A stretch of 64,000 nt of DNA from Formosa sp. Hel3_A1_48 (GTDB lineage Bacteria; Bacteroidota; Bacteroidia; Flavobacteriales; Flavobacteriaceae), in NCBI RefSeq assembly GCF_001735715.1, contig NZ_CP017259.1, positions 1,795,501 to 1,859,500 on the forward strand. Direction: 5' to 3'. This document shows positions 1 to 9,965 of the stretch, piece after piece. The notes below the pieces were generated by a model. It was not told the origin of the DNA, made no database searches, and worked only from the letters and a program-made list of their open reading frames with translations. Position numbers and translations under genes: made by a program. Positions within the stretch are counted from its first letter, which is position 1, and every line of letters starts with the position of its first letter.

Positions 1-2727
1 AAGGTAAGATTCTAAGCGTTTTGATGTCAGATAAATAGCTCTTTGAGCTTCGTCGTTAACGTTTAATCTGGGGTCGTTTTCTACTCTAATAGATGTCTCG
101 GAGCTTAAGTTTCCATAATTTAATACTGCTTTGTATGTTCCTTTTAGAACCCGAGTTCCTGAAGGTTCTTTTTTTGTTTTAGTAGTGGCTTTTGTAGGAT
201 ATTCAACTCCCTTTTCGTCCATGTACCATGTCCAATATTTAACACCATTTTCCTTAGGAACTTTTTGTTTTAAAGTCCGTATAAGTCGTTCTTGATCAAA
301 AATTTGAAGTTTTAGTGTATCCCATTGTACCAAAGTATCTCTTTTTTCTTCAGACTTTGAATTGAAGTAATAAGCAAAACGTGCTCCATAACCCCTATTG
401 GTTCCATGATACAGTGCGTCCCCACCAAAACGACTTCCTGTAGGCTGTTGATAGGCTGCCATGTAAGCTGTTGGAGGCTCAAAAAGGTTTATGTGTTCCT
501 TAGTAGCCTCAGTATTTTTGGCAAATTGTCTTAAAGGTCTTATATCATCCAATATCCAAGCTGCGCGACCAAATGTTCCAATTATCAAATCATCTTCTCT
601 TGGGTGAATCACTAAATCTTTTACTGAAACTGTTGGAAAACCATTAGTCCATTTGGTCCATTCATTTCCTGCATCTATAGAGATATACAGCCCATCATCT
701 GTGCCTAAAAACATCAAATTTGGTTCTTTTTCGTCTTCAATAATGCAAAGCGCGTAACTTTCTGTGTCATCTTTATCTACAATGCGTTTCCATGTTTTAC
801 CATAATTAGTTGTTCGGTAAGCATAGGGCGTGTAATTGAATCTTCTATAGTCATTAGCCACCAATAATGCTTCACCTTTCTTGGTTTTGGATGCTTTGAT
901 TTGGGTAATCCAACTGCCTTTAGGGAGATCTTTAATATTTTTAGTAACTTCAATCCAATCGTTTCCACCATCTCTAGTGTAATGTATACGGCCGTCATCA
1001 GTTCCAATCCAGAGCATATTCTTTTCCACTATTGAGGGCTCTATAACTAGAATTGTGCAATGATTTTCAGCACCTGTGGCATCCATAGTGAGCCCTCCAC
1101 TTTCATGTTGTCTAAGTTTTTTCGGGTCATTTGTTGTTAAATCGGGTGAAATAATACTCCATGTTTCGCCCTTATCAGTTGATTTATGTACAAATTGACT
1201 TCCAAAATACAATGTGCTATTGTCATTTGGGTCAATGTTAATGGCAGCATTCCAGTTGAATCTTAATTTGATGTCAGGGTTGGGGTGGGTTGGTCGAACA
1301 GTATAATTGTTACCTGTTTTCCAGTCGTAGCGACTGACAAACCCTTGCTGACTCATAGACCATCCATAGCGTGAATTGTCAGGGTCTGGAACAACATCAA
1401 AGCCATCTCCAAAGCTGATTTCTTGCCAATAGGAATTACGAATCCCTTGATCGCGCCAAACATAAGCCGGTCCGCGCCAAGAACCGTTGTCTTGCATTCC
1501 ACCATAAACATTGTAAGGAATTTCGTCATCAACACTGATGTGATAAAATTGAGCAACTGGTAAGTTACCAATAAAACGCCAAGTACTGCCTCCATCTTTG
1601 GAGATGTTTAATCCTCCATCATTACCATCAATCATAAAATTTCCATTTTCGGGATGAATCCACCATGCATGATGATCAGGGTGAACCCCGTTAGATACTC
1701 CATAGGCTGGCATCAGTTGTTTGAAACTTTTACCACCATCTTCACTTACATTTACATAGGTGAAGATTGAATAAATTCTATTTTCATTTTTTGGGTCTAC
1801 ATATAAGTCAGCATAATAAAATGGGCGATTACCAATTTCATCCATATTTTCACTAACTTTTTCCCATTTATGCCCCCCATCTATACTTTTGTAAAGTCCA
1901 TTCTTTTTAGCTTCAACCAAAGCATAAACGATTTGAGGCTTATTCGGCGCAATTGCTAAACCAATACGTCCTAAATCTCCTTCAGGCAACCCGTCTTGAG
2001 GATTAATTTTTTTCCAGTTTTCTCCACCATCATAAGTGATATGGATGCCAGATCCTTCTCCACCAGAATTAAAGAACCAGGGTTCTCTCTTGTGTTCCCA
2101 GAGTGCGGCGATTAATTTGTTAGGGTTATTTGGATCCATAACTAAGTCTGCAACTCCAGTTTTATTATTCGCAAATAGTATTTTCTGCCAAGTTTTGCCT
2201 CCATCTGTTGTTTTGAACACGCCTCGTTCAGGATGTTCACCCCATGGTGAGCCGATAGCACCTACATAAACTATGTTAGGATTGATTGGATCAATCAGGA
2301 CACGATGGATATGGCGGGTGTTTTCTAAGCCCACAGACGACCATGTTTTCCCGCCATCTAAACTTTTATAAATACCAAAACCTCCATTCAAGCTATTTCT
2401 AGGATTTCCTTCACCTGTACCAACCCAGATCACATCAGGATTGGATTGCTGCACAGCTACAGCGCCAATAGATGCTGTGATTTCATTGTCAAAAATAGGA
2501 GTCCACTTAATACCTCCTGATGTTGATTTCCATAAACCTCCCGAAGCTGTTCCTGCATAAATTATATCTGGATTTGAAAGCACAACATCAATTGATGTTA
2601 CACGACCAGACATACCGCCAGGACCTATATTTCTAGGATTCATATTTTTGACTAAATCCATGGAAAATTCTTGCGAATAACCAATAATTGACATCAAAAT
2701 AAAAAGTAATTTTAGTGCAGTTTTCAT
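1..2727 (-). CDS. Exported VPS10/sortilin-like BNR-repeat protein (partial, C-terminus beyond left edge)
   Basis: The frame opens at ATG 2727 and stays open for 909 codons until the window edge, so the C-terminus is missing. The first ~19 residues form a signal peptide ending in GYSQ. Many Asp-box (BNR) turns of the form S/T-x-D-G-G-x-T/S-W follow, for example SLDGGKTW, TTDGGKTW, SKDGGSTW, which predict a large beta-propeller as in sortilin/VPS10 proteins. Such proteins are often labelled glycosyl hydrolases, but no catalytic residues are recognisable here and I assign no reaction. The gene starts 3 bases after the stop of the M1 peptidase gene, so the two are probably co-transcribed; a role in extracellular peptide or protein handling is inference. 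Confidence 0.85.
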   Translation of the reverse strand, partial: MKTALKLLFILMSIIGYSQEFSMDLVKNMNPRNIGPGGMSGRVTSIDVVLSNPDIIYAGTASGGLWKSTSGGIKWTPIFDNEITASIGAVAVQQSNPDVIWVGTGEGNPRNSLNGGFGIYKSLDGGKTWSSVGLENTRHIHRVLIDPINPNIVYVGAIGSPWGEHPERGVFKTTDGGKTWQKILFANNKTGVADLVMDPNNPNKLIAALWEHKREPWFFNSGGEGSGIHITYDGGENWKKINPQDGLPEGDLGRIGLAIAPNKPQIVYALVEAKKNGLYKSIDGGHKWEKVSENMDEIGNRPFYYADLYVDPKNENRIYSIFTYVNVSEDGGKSFKQLMPAYGVSNGVHPDHHAWWIHPENGNFMIDGNDGGLNISKDGGSTWRFIGNLPVAQFYHISVDDEIPYNVYGGMQDNGSWRGPAYVWRDQGIRNSYWQEISFGDGFDVVPDPDNSRYGWSMSQQGFVSRYDWKTGNNYTVRPTHPNPDIKLRFNWNAAINIDPNDNSTLYFGSQFVHKSTDKGETWSIISPDLTTNDPKKLRQHESGGLTMDATGAENHCTILVIEPSIVEKNMLWIGTDDGRIHYTRDGGNDWIEVTKNIKDLPKGSWITQIKASKTKKGEALLVANDYRRFNYTPYAYRTTNYGKTWKRIVDKDDTESYALCIIEDEKEPNLMFLGTDDGLYISIDAGNEWTKWTNGFPTVSVKDLVIHPREDDLIIGTFGRAAWILDDIRPLRQFAKNTEATKEHINLFEPPTAYMAAYQQPTGSRFGGDALYHGTNRGYGARFAYYFNSKSEEKRDTLVQWDTLKLQIFDQERLIRTLKQKVPKENGVKYWTWYMDEKGVEYPTKATTKTKKEPSGTRVLKGTYKAVLNYGNLSSETSIRVENDPRLNVNDEAQRAIYLTSKRLESYL

Positions 2728-2730
2728 AAT

Positions 2731-4356
2731 TTATTTTTTCAATATTTTTGTTGTAATATAATAATCCTCGTCAACAGTAATTGTTGATGAATTTATGGCT
2801 TTAGTTTGCCAACTTACAGTGGGGTATAGCCATTGCCATTGCTTATTTGATTCAAATTCTATAGGCATCTCAAATCCTTCAACTACATTGATCCAACGGT
2901 AATGAAGAATGTTTTTATCAATATTATACTCCAGGGTTGGAATACGAATATCCCGTAAATATTGATTAAAAAATGAATGTAAATCCAAATCTATTTCATC
3001 TGACAAAAAAGATTCAATTTGTTGTGTTGTTACCGTTTGATGGTGAAATTTGGCGTTCATTTTTCTTAGAATACCACGCCATTTTTCGTCATTTTTAGTA
3101 AATTGTCTAAGCATGTGAATCATATTTGCTCCTTTGTAATACATATCAGATGATCCCTCCGCATTTACATTGTAGTTTCCAATAATAGGTCGATCATTTC
3201 GAATCCTTTTCCGCGTGCCAATAACGTATTCTGAAGAAGCCTCTTTACCATAGTAATAGTCTAAAAATAAATTTTCAGAATATGCAGTAAAGCCTTCATG
3301 AATCCACATGTCAGCAATGTCTTTATTGGTAATATTATTTGCAAACCACTCGTGTCCTGATTCATGGATTATAATAAAATCAAATTTTAATCCCCAGCCA
3401 GTTCCGGATAAATCTCTTCCCAAGTAGCCATTCTTGTACTGATTACCGTAAGTTATAGAACTTTGGTGTTCCATGCCTAAATACGGAACTTCCACCAATT
3501 TATAGCTGTCTTCATAAAAAGGGTAGGGGCCAAACCAATATTCAAAAGCTTTCATCATTTTTGGGGCATCTAAAAACTGTTTTTTAGCTTTATTTAAATT
3601 GTCTTTTAGAACAAAATAATGCATATCTAAATTCCCTTTCTCACCATTGTATGTTTCAGAAAAATCGACATAATCTCCAATATTTATATTTACCCCGTAA
3701 TTATTAATTGGATTAGATACAAACCATGTGTAAGAGGCTGTTTTTTCATTTTTAGTCACTGCTCTCAATCGTCCATTGCCCACAGCTTTAAGATGTTTTG
3801 GAACAGTAATTTTCATTTGAAGGCTATCCACTTCGTCATACATGTGGTCTTTGTTTGGCCACCAAACACTAGCACCTATCCCTTGGCAAGAAGTGGCTAT
3901 AAAGTCGTTGTCGTTATAGTCTTTTTTCCATGAAAAGCCTCCGTCCCAAGGAGCGTTTATAGCTTCTTTTGGCTGACCATCAAAGTGTAATACGATTTGC
4001 TCTATTTTTTTTCTATTTTGCTTTTTTTCCAGTTGAATAAAATGTGCATTCCCATTCTGATTGATTGAAAGTTCGACCTCATCTTGAACGGCTTTAATGA
4101 GTTTCATTGGGGGTTGTAAGTCGATTTGCATTATATTGTTAGGACTTACAACTTTATAATGAATTGTATTTGTTCCGCGTATGGATTTTACTTTGGGTTG
4201 TACCGTGACATCAAGATCGTAGTAAACCAAATCCCACCAAATGCGCTCTGGAGTGATTGATCCTCTCAGCGTGTCTTGAGCGCTGTACTTTTGTGCCCTA
4301 CTTTGTACATAAGTGTTGAGCAAAAAAAAGAGAATAAATATTTGAGTGCGTCTCAT
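2731..4356 (-). CDS. M1 family zinc metallopeptidase, exported
   Basis: Gluzincin aminopeptidase of the M1 family, 541 aa. An N-terminal signal peptide (about residues 1-21, positively charged MRR then a hydrophobic run) indicates export. The exopeptidase motif GMEH is at about residues 294-297, the zinc site HESGH at 331-335 and the third zinc ligand Glu in WIHEGF at about 354, so the active site is complete. The N-terminal ~220 residues match the beta-sandwich typical of M1 enzymes; the C-terminal helical domain is short, as in many bacteroidetal paralogues. It is the first gene of a pair with the BNR-repeat protein downstream. A TATATTTG element at 4394-4401 could be its -7 box. Confidence 0.93.
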   Translation of the reverse strand: MRRTQIFILFFLLNTYVQSRAQKYSAQDTLRGSITPERIWWDLVYYDLDVTVQPKVKSIRGTNTIHYKVVSPNNIMQIDLQPPMKLIKAVQDEVELSINQNGNAHFIQLEKKQNRKKIEQIVLHFDGQPKEAINAPWDGGFSWKKDYNDNDFIATSCQGIGASVWWPNKDHMYDEVDSLQMKITVPKHLKAVGNGRLRAVTKNEKTASYTWFVSNPINNYGVNINIGDYVDFSETYNGEKGNLDMHYFVLKDNLNKAKKQFLDAPKMMKAFEYWFGPYPFYEDSYKLVEVPYLGMEHQSSITYGNQYKNGYLGRDLSGTGWGLKFDFIIIHESGHEWFANNITNKDIADMWIHEGFTAYSENLFLDYYYGKEASSEYVIGTRKRIRNDRPIIGNYNVNAEGSSDMYYKGANMIHMLRQFTKNDEKWRGILRKMNAKFHHQTVTTQQIESFLSDEIDLDLHSFFNQYLRDIRIPTLEYNIDKNILHYRWINVVEGFEMPIEFESNKQWQWLYPTVSWQTKAINSSTITVDEDYYITTKILKK

Positions 4357-4429
4357 GTGTGTTTACTGTCTATACGTTCAGGTGTAATCCTATCAAATAT
4401 AGTTTTATTTTTCCAATTTCTTACATATA

Positions 4430-4461
4430 GAAAGCGCTTTCACAAGAGTGAAAGCGCTTTC
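4430..4461. terminator. Perfect 14-bp hairpin made of two cre-like palindromes
   Basis: Arms 4430-4443 and 4448-4461 are exact reverse complements around a 4-base loop (AAGA). Each arm also contains the self-palindrome GAAAGCGCTTTC. It lies between the stop of fadE (4488) and the start of the M1 peptidase (4356), so it can end the fad transcript, but no clear U-run follows on either strand. The right arm, 4449-4462, fits the LacI/CcpA-family consensus TGWAANCGNTNWCA at every position, so it may instead be an operator for the M1 gene. Confidence 0.5.
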
Positions 4462-4487
4462 ATCTAACCAACTAAACTGCGCAAGCT

Positions 4488-6284
4488 TTAAAAGCAGTAC
4501 GCATTCTCTTTATTTACCTGTTCTGCAATGCTGTTTCTCAACTCAGCGACGTTAGGGTAATTTGTGTATTTTGTAAATCGTTTTAATCCCATCAGCATCA
4601 TGCGTTGTTCATCGCCTTCAGCAAATGAAATAATTCCACTTTTTGCACTTTTTGAAATAACCTCAACAGCGTTGTACAAATAAAGTTGACTCATTTTGAT
4701 TTGATGTTTTTGTTCCTCAGCACTAGAACGTAAAATATTTTTCTCTGTTCTGAGAATGGCAGATTCAGCCATATAGATTTCAATCAAAATATCGGCTGCG
4801 TGTAACATCAGCTGTTGATGCTCTTCTATCTTGGGGCCAAATTTTTGAATACCTGCTCCAGCGACCATCAAAAATACTTTTTTTAGATTTTTAATTATGG
4901 CTTTTTCTTGAGATAGGGGAGCGCTAAAATCTGGTGTGTCAAAAGAAGGTATTCCCATCAACTCTTCTTGAACTTTCATGGCGGGGCCTAATAAATCAAC
5001 ATGACCTTTCATTGCTTTTTTGATAAGCATTCCAATACAAATCATTCTGTTTATTTCATTAGTTCCTTCATAAATTCTAGCTATTCTTGCATCACGCCAA
5101 GCAGCTTCCATGGGTGTGTCTTCAGAAAAACCCATTCCTCCAAAAATTTGGATACCCTCGTCAGCGCAATTTTGAACATCTTCAGAAACAGCGACTTTGA
5201 GCAATGAACATTCTATAGCATATTCCTCAACTCCTTTTAGCTCTGCCTCTTGATGAGTATTACCTTTTTCAATTCGCAATGCGATTCGGTCCTCTATATC
5301 TTTTGCAGCTCTATAGCTCGCGGATTCTCCAACATAAGTGTTGGTGGTCATTTCAGCTAGCTTATATTTGATTGCTCCAAATTCGGCAATTGGAGTTTTA
5401 AATTGTTTACGTGCATTGGCGTATACTATAGCTTCATTTGTAATTCTTCGCTGAGAATCCAAACAAGCAGCAGCTAATTTAATACGTCCAACATTTAATG
5501 CATTCATTGCTATCTTGAATCCGTTCTGACGTTCTGAAAGCATATTTTCAACCGGAACTTTTGTCTCGTTAAAAAATACTTGGCGTGTTGATGAAGCTCT
5601 TATGCCGAGTTTGTGCTCTTCTTCACCCAAAGTAATACCATTTGAAGCATCGTTTTCCACAATAAATCCTGTAATGTTTTTATCATCTTCTATTCGAGCA
5701 AAAACTATAAATAGATTACAAAACCCAGCATTTGATATCCACATTTTCTGGCCTGTTATACTGTAGTATTTTCCATCTTTAGATAAGGTTGCTGTAGTTT
5801 TTCCTGAATTGGCATCGCTTCCCGCTCCTGGTTCAGTAAGGCAGTAGGCTCCAAACCATTCACCCGAGGCTAATTTTGGCACATATTTTTGTTTTTGTTC
5901 CTCAGTTCCATAAAGGGTGATTGGCATTGTTCCAATTCCTGTGTGTGCACCAAATGCAGTACTAAAAGAACCTGTACCACTTGAAATATATTCACAAACA
6001 AGCATGGTCGATACAAAACCCATATCCAATCCACCATAGGCCTCAGGAACTGCTACACCAAGAAATCCCATTTCACCTGCTTTGCGCATGACTTCTTCAG
6101 TGAGTGCATAATCTTTGGCTTCAAACCGATCGCGATGTGCAATGACTTCACGTTCATTGAATTCTTTTACGGCTTCTTTCATCATGACCTGTTCTTCCGA
6201 AAAATCTTCTGGCGTAAATATACTGTTACAATGACTTTCCTTAACAAGAAATTGTCCTCCTCTTAATAGTTCATGTTTTTCCAT
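4488..6284 (-). CDS. fadE: Acyl-CoA dehydrogenase, long form (FadE-like)
   Basis: FAD enzyme catalysing the first step of fatty-acid beta-oxidation, acyl-CoA to trans-2-enoyl-CoA, with electrons passed to ETF. Visible signatures are CLTEPGAGSDA near residues 148-158, GGMGFSEDTPME near 382-393 and the catalytic-base motif IYEGTNEINR with Glu at about 406. The 598-residue length, with an extra ~170-residue helical C-terminal part, matches the long FadE of Bacillus (YusJ type) rather than the usual ~380-residue enzymes. It is the last gene of marR-fadN-fadA-fadE; the 78-base gap after fadA holds no clear promoter. Start chosen at ATG 6284, which leaves the conserved N-terminal helices intact. 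Confidence 0.9.
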   Translation of the reverse strand: MEKHELLRGGQFLVKESHCNSIFTPEDFSEEQVMMKEAVKEFNEREVIAHRDRFEAKDYALTEEVMRKAGEMGFLGVAVPEAYGGLDMGFVSTMLVCEYISSGTGSFSTAFGAHTGIGTMPITLYGTEEQKQKYVPKLASGEWFGAYCLTEPGAGSDANSGKTTATLSKDGKYYSITGQKMWISNAGFCNLFIVFARIEDDKNITGFIVENDASNGITLGEEEHKLGIRASSTRQVFFNETKVPVENMLSERQNGFKIAMNALNVGRIKLAAACLDSQRRITNEAIVYANARKQFKTPIAEFGAIKYKLAEMTTNTYVGESASYRAAKDIEDRIALRIEKGNTHQEAELKGVEEYAIECSLLKVAVSEDVQNCADEGIQIFGGMGFSEDTPMEAAWRDARIARIYEGTNEINRMICIGMLIKKAMKGHVDLLGPAMKVQEELMGIPSFDTPDFSAPLSQEKAIIKNLKKVFLMVAGAGIQKFGPKIEEHQQLMLHAADILIEIYMAESAILRTEKNILRSSAEEQKHQIKMSQLYLYNAVEVISKSAKSGIISFAEGDEQRMMLMGLKRFTKYTNYPNVAELRNSIAEQVNKENAYCF

Positions 6285-6362
6285 AATTAACTTAATTTGA
6301 GTTTAAAGTACTGCTGTTTAAAATCATTTTTATATTCTGAACTGCTCAATACTTCAATGCTA

Positions 6363-7553
6363 TTATTTTAAAAATTCAAATATTCCACAGGCACCTTGCC
6401 CAGTACCTACACACATTGTAACTGCGCCATATTTTGACAGCATATTTTGCCTTCTCATTTCGTCAAAAAGTTGTACCGATAATTTAGCACCTGTACACCC
6501 TAAAGGATGCCCTAAAGCTATTGCTCCTCCATTAACATTGATGAGTTCTGGATTCAACCCCAACTCCCTTATCACTGCTAATGATTGAGAGGCAAAGGCC
6601 TCGTTGAGTTCAATGAGTTCTAAGTCCTTTTGCATTAATCCAGCTTGTTTTAAGGCTTTTGGTATAGCTTTTACGGGACCAATACCCATTATCCTTGGCT
6701 CTACTCCAGCCACTGAGTAACTGACCAGTCGGGCGATAGGCTCTAAGTTTAATTCTTTTACCAGATCTTCGCTCATAACCATAACAAAAGCTGCTCCATC
6801 ACTCATCTGAGAAGAGTTTCCTGCAGTTACGCTACCTCCTTGAGCAAATACTGCGCGCAATTTAGCTAAAGCTTCTAGACTAGTGCCTTTTCTTGGCCCC
6901 TCATCCTTTGTTACAGTGTACTTCTTACTTGCTCGTTTTCCATTTTGGTCTATATAATTTTGCTCGACCTCTATAGGTACAATTTGATTCTGAAATCGGT
7001 CTTCAGCCTGTGCTTTTAATGCTTTCATGTGAGAATTGAAAGCAAATTCATCTTGATCTTCTCTTGAAATATTAAACTCATTAGCAACTGCTTCGGCTGT
7101 ATTGCCCATTCCCCAGTAATAGTTTTCATGACCAGCGTTGATCGTGTTGTAATTTAGTTCAGGTTTGAACCCCGTCATTGGAACTGAACTCATACTTTCA
7201 GCTCCTCCAGCAATAACACAATTGGCCATTCCAGCTTGAATCTTTGCTGTGGCCATTCCGATGGTTTCAATTCCTGAAGAACAAAATCTATTTACTGTAA
7301 CACCTGGCACATCAACACTATTTAGTCCTATTAGTGATATAAAACGTGCCATATTAAGTCCCTGTGCTCCCTCAGGCATGGCATTTCCAACTATAACATC
7401 ATCGATACGAGAAACGTCTAAGTTTGGTAATTCTTTCATCATGTGCTGAATAGTTTCAGCGCCGAGTTCATCCGCTCTTTTAAAACGAAATAAACCTTTT
7501 GGTGCTTTTCCAACGGCTGTTCTGTATGCTTTTACTATGTATGCTTGTTTCAT
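6363..7553 (-). CDS. fadA: Acetyl-CoA C-acyltransferase (thiolase)
   Basis: Thiolase that cleaves 3-ketoacyl-CoA with CoA to acetyl-CoA and a shortened acyl-CoA, the last step of beta-oxidation. All three catalytic motifs are present in 396 residues: nucleophile Cys in NRFCSSG (about residue 91), GHPLGCTGA with His at about 349, and CVGTGQG with the second Cys at about 381; NEAFASQ is also conserved. Its start lies only 4 bases after the stop of fadN, and fadE follows, giving the same gene order as the Bacillus fadNAE operon. It probably forms a trifunctional unit with FadN; that partnership is inferred from gene order and family knowledge. Confidence 0.94.
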   Translation of the reverse strand: MKQAYIVKAYRTAVGKAPKGLFRFKRADELGAETIQHMMKELPNLDVSRIDDVIVGNAMPEGAQGLNMARFISLIGLNSVDVPGVTVNRFCSSGIETIGMATAKIQAGMANCVIAGGAESMSSVPMTGFKPELNYNTINAGHENYYWGMGNTAEAVANEFNISREDQDEFAFNSHMKALKAQAEDRFQNQIVPIEVEQNYIDQNGKRASKKYTVTKDEGPRKGTSLEALAKLRAVFAQGGSVTAGNSSQMSDGAAFVMVMSEDLVKELNLEPIARLVSYSVAGVEPRIMGIGPVKAIPKALKQAGLMQKDLELIELNEAFASQSLAVIRELGLNPELINVNGGAIALGHPLGCTGAKLSVQLFDEMRRQNMLSKYGAVTMCVGTGQGACGIFEFLK

Positions 7554-7557
7554 TTTA

Positions 7558-9951
7558 TTAGTTTCTAAGGGGTTTACCAGTTTTTAACATGTGCTGTATT
7601 CGTTCCAATGTTTTACGCTCTGTACAAAGGCTTAAAAATGCTTCGCGTTCTATATCTAATAAATATTGCTCACTAACCAAACTCGGCTCAGACAAATCTC
7701 CCCCAGCCATTACATAGGCTAGTTTATTTGCAATTTTTTTATCGTGGGCACTTATATATTTACTTGCTTGCATAGAATCTGTCCCAACTAAAAACATTCC
7801 AAGGGCTTGTTTTCCAAGAACTTTAATATCTTTTCGTTTAACAGGTTTTGTGTAGCCTTGATTAGCAAGAAGTTTTGCTTGTGCCTTTGCTACAGCAATT
7901 TGTTGGGCTTTATTAACCACGACCACATCTTTTCCTTTTTGGAGAATACCCAAATCAAAAGCCTCATAAGCTGATGTTGCTACTTTAGCCATCCCAATTG
8001 TTAGAAAATACTCTTGTAGTATATTGAGTTCTACATCATCTTTACGAAAGGAGTCTGATGCACGCATGGCCATTTCTTTTGAGCCACCCCCACCTGGAAT
8101 CACACCAACTCCAAATTCGACCAAACCAATATAAGTTTCTGCAGCCGCAACCACTTTGTCGGCGTGTAAAGACAACTCACAACCGCCACCCAATGTCATT
8201 CCATGTGGTGCAGCAATTGTTGGGATAGAGGAGTAGCGCATCCGCATCATAGTATCTTGAAAGTATTTGATCGCCATATTAAGCTCATCGTATTCTTGCT
8301 CCACGGCCATCATAAAAATCATACCGATGTTAGCGCCAACTGAAAAATTAGCTCCTTGATTACCAATCACTAAGCCTTCAAAATTCTGTTCTGCTAAATC
8401 TACAGCTTTATTTAGTCCAGCTAAAACATCACCACCTATAGTATTCATTTTTGATCTGAATTCGCAATTCAGGATACCATCACCTAAATCTTCAATAACC
8501 ACTCCAGAATTTTTAAAGACCTCTTTTGATTTTCTAATATTATCTAAAACAATAAATGCATCTTGCCCTGGTATTTCAACTTGTTTGTTATGTTCAATTG
8601 AATAGGCTAGAGTTGCTCCATTTTGGACAGTATAAAAAGAGTTTGATCCTGAATCCAGCATATTAAAAACCCACTGTGCTGGTTTTTGGCCTTCAGCGTT
8701 CATGATTTCAATTCCTTTTTGGACTCCAATGGCATCCCATATTTGAAAAGGACCATGTTCCCATCCAAATCCAGCTTTCATGGCGTTATCTATTTTGTAT
8801 AAATCGTCTGATATTTCAGGAATTCTATTGGATACATAAGCAAACATGGCGGCAAAGTTTTTCCTATAAAAATCACCTGCTTTATCTTTCCCCTTAACTA
8901 AAACACTAAATCGATCTATAACATTATCAATCGTTTTTGTAAGTTCTAGAGTTGGGAATTTCGCAGGTTTTTTATCACGATACTCTAGAGTTTCTAAATC
9001 TAAAACGGTAATTTTTTTACCTTCCTTTTTGTAGAAGCCTTGTCCTGATTTACTACCTAACCAGTTGTTTTTCATCATTTTAGATATAAAATCTGGAAGT
9101 TGGAACAAGTGGTGAGCTTCATCTTTAGGGCAGTTTTCATGTATCCCATTAGCAACGTGAACAAGAGTGTCGAGTCCAACCACATCAACAGTTCTAAAGG
9201 TAGCAGATTTTGGGCGTCCGATTACTGGTCCGGTGAGTTTATCAATTTCTTCTACACTAAGTCCCAACTCCTTGACCTGGTGAAATAAACTTTGTATTCC
9301 AAAAATTCCAATTCTATTTCCAATAAAAGCAGGAGTATCTTTAGCCACAACAGATGTTTTTCCTAGAAACTTTGACCCGTATTCATTTAAAAAAGTTAAA
9401 ACAGAAGAATCCGTTTTGGGTCCAGGAATTATTTCAAAAAGGTTGAGGTATCGTGCAGGATTGAAAAAGTGAGTTCCACAAAAGTGTTCTTGAAAGTCAG
9501 CACTACGCCCTTCGCTCATGAATTTTATTGGAATTCCAGATGTATTTGATGTAATTAAGGTGCCAGGGGTTCGGTGTTTTTCAAGCATTTCAAACACTTG
9601 CTTTTTGATGTCTAGGCGTTCCACTACAACTTCCATGATCCAATCTGCATCTTTGATCTTCGAAATATCATCTTCAGTATTTCCAGTTGTGATGCGTTGT
9701 GCAAATTTTTGACTGTAAATAGGTGAGGGTTTTGATTTTAGTGCAGTTTTCAGAGCATCATTTACTAAACGATTTCTAACGAGTTTATCCTCAAGAGTTA
9801 AACCGAGCGCTTTTTCTTTATCATTCAGTGCATTTGGAATTATATCCAACAATAGGACTTCAACGCCAATGTTTGCAAAATGACATGCAATTCCACTGCC
9901 CATAATACCAGATCCTATGATGGCAATTTTATTAATTCTTCTTTTTTTCAT
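7558..9951 (-). CDS. fadN: 3-hydroxyacyl-CoA dehydrogenase / enoyl-CoA hydratase (FadN-like)
   Basis: Bifunctional beta-oxidation enzyme, 797 aa. The dehydrogenase half comes first: NAD-binding GSGIMGSGIACHF at about residues 13-25, the HFFNPAR segment of the family, and IGNRIG near residue 210. The enoyl-CoA hydratase half lies at about 490-720 with the oxyanion-hole segments around GANIGM and HGMTLGGGCELSLHAD, then GVGVIPGGGGS. This dehydrogenase-then-hydratase order is that of Bacillus FadN (YusL) and the reverse of E. coli FadB. It follows marR by 14 bases and precedes fadA by 4, so all are in one operon. Confidence 0.93.
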   Translation of the reverse strand: MKKRRINKIAIIGSGIMGSGIACHFANIGVEVLLLDIIPNALNDKEKALGLTLEDKLVRNRLVNDALKTALKSKPSPIYSQKFAQRITTGNTEDDISKIKDADWIMEVVVERLDIKKQVFEMLEKHRTPGTLITSNTSGIPIKFMSEGRSADFQEHFCGTHFFNPARYLNLFEIIPGPKTDSSVLTFLNEYGSKFLGKTSVVAKDTPAFIGNRIGIFGIQSLFHQVKELGLSVEEIDKLTGPVIGRPKSATFRTVDVVGLDTLVHVANGIHENCPKDEAHHLFQLPDFISKMMKNNWLGSKSGQGFYKKEGKKITVLDLETLEYRDKKPAKFPTLELTKTIDNVIDRFSVLVKGKDKAGDFYRKNFAAMFAYVSNRIPEISDDLYKIDNAMKAGFGWEHGPFQIWDAIGVQKGIEIMNAEGQKPAQWVFNMLDSGSNSFYTVQNGATLAYSIEHNKQVEIPGQDAFIVLDNIRKSKEVFKNSGVVIEDLGDGILNCEFRSKMNTIGGDVLAGLNKAVDLAEQNFEGLVIGNQGANFSVGANIGMIFMMAVEQEYDELNMAIKYFQDTMMRMRYSSIPTIAAPHGMTLGGGCELSLHADKVVAAAETYIGLVEFGVGVIPGGGGSKEMAMRASDSFRKDDVELNILQEYFLTIGMAKVATSAYEAFDLGILQKGKDVVVVNKAQQIAVAKAQAKLLANQGYTKPVKRKDIKVLGKQALGMFLVGTDSMQASKYISAHDKKIANKLAYVMAGGDLSEPSLVSEQYLLDIEREAFLSLCTERKTLERIQHMLKTGKPLRN

Positions 9952-9965
9952 ATGAGTTTTGGGTA

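Noticed and set aside
7558-9951. FadN as an artificial fusion of two genes
   Set aside because: This two-domain order is an established family (Bacillus FadN type), so the fusion is real.
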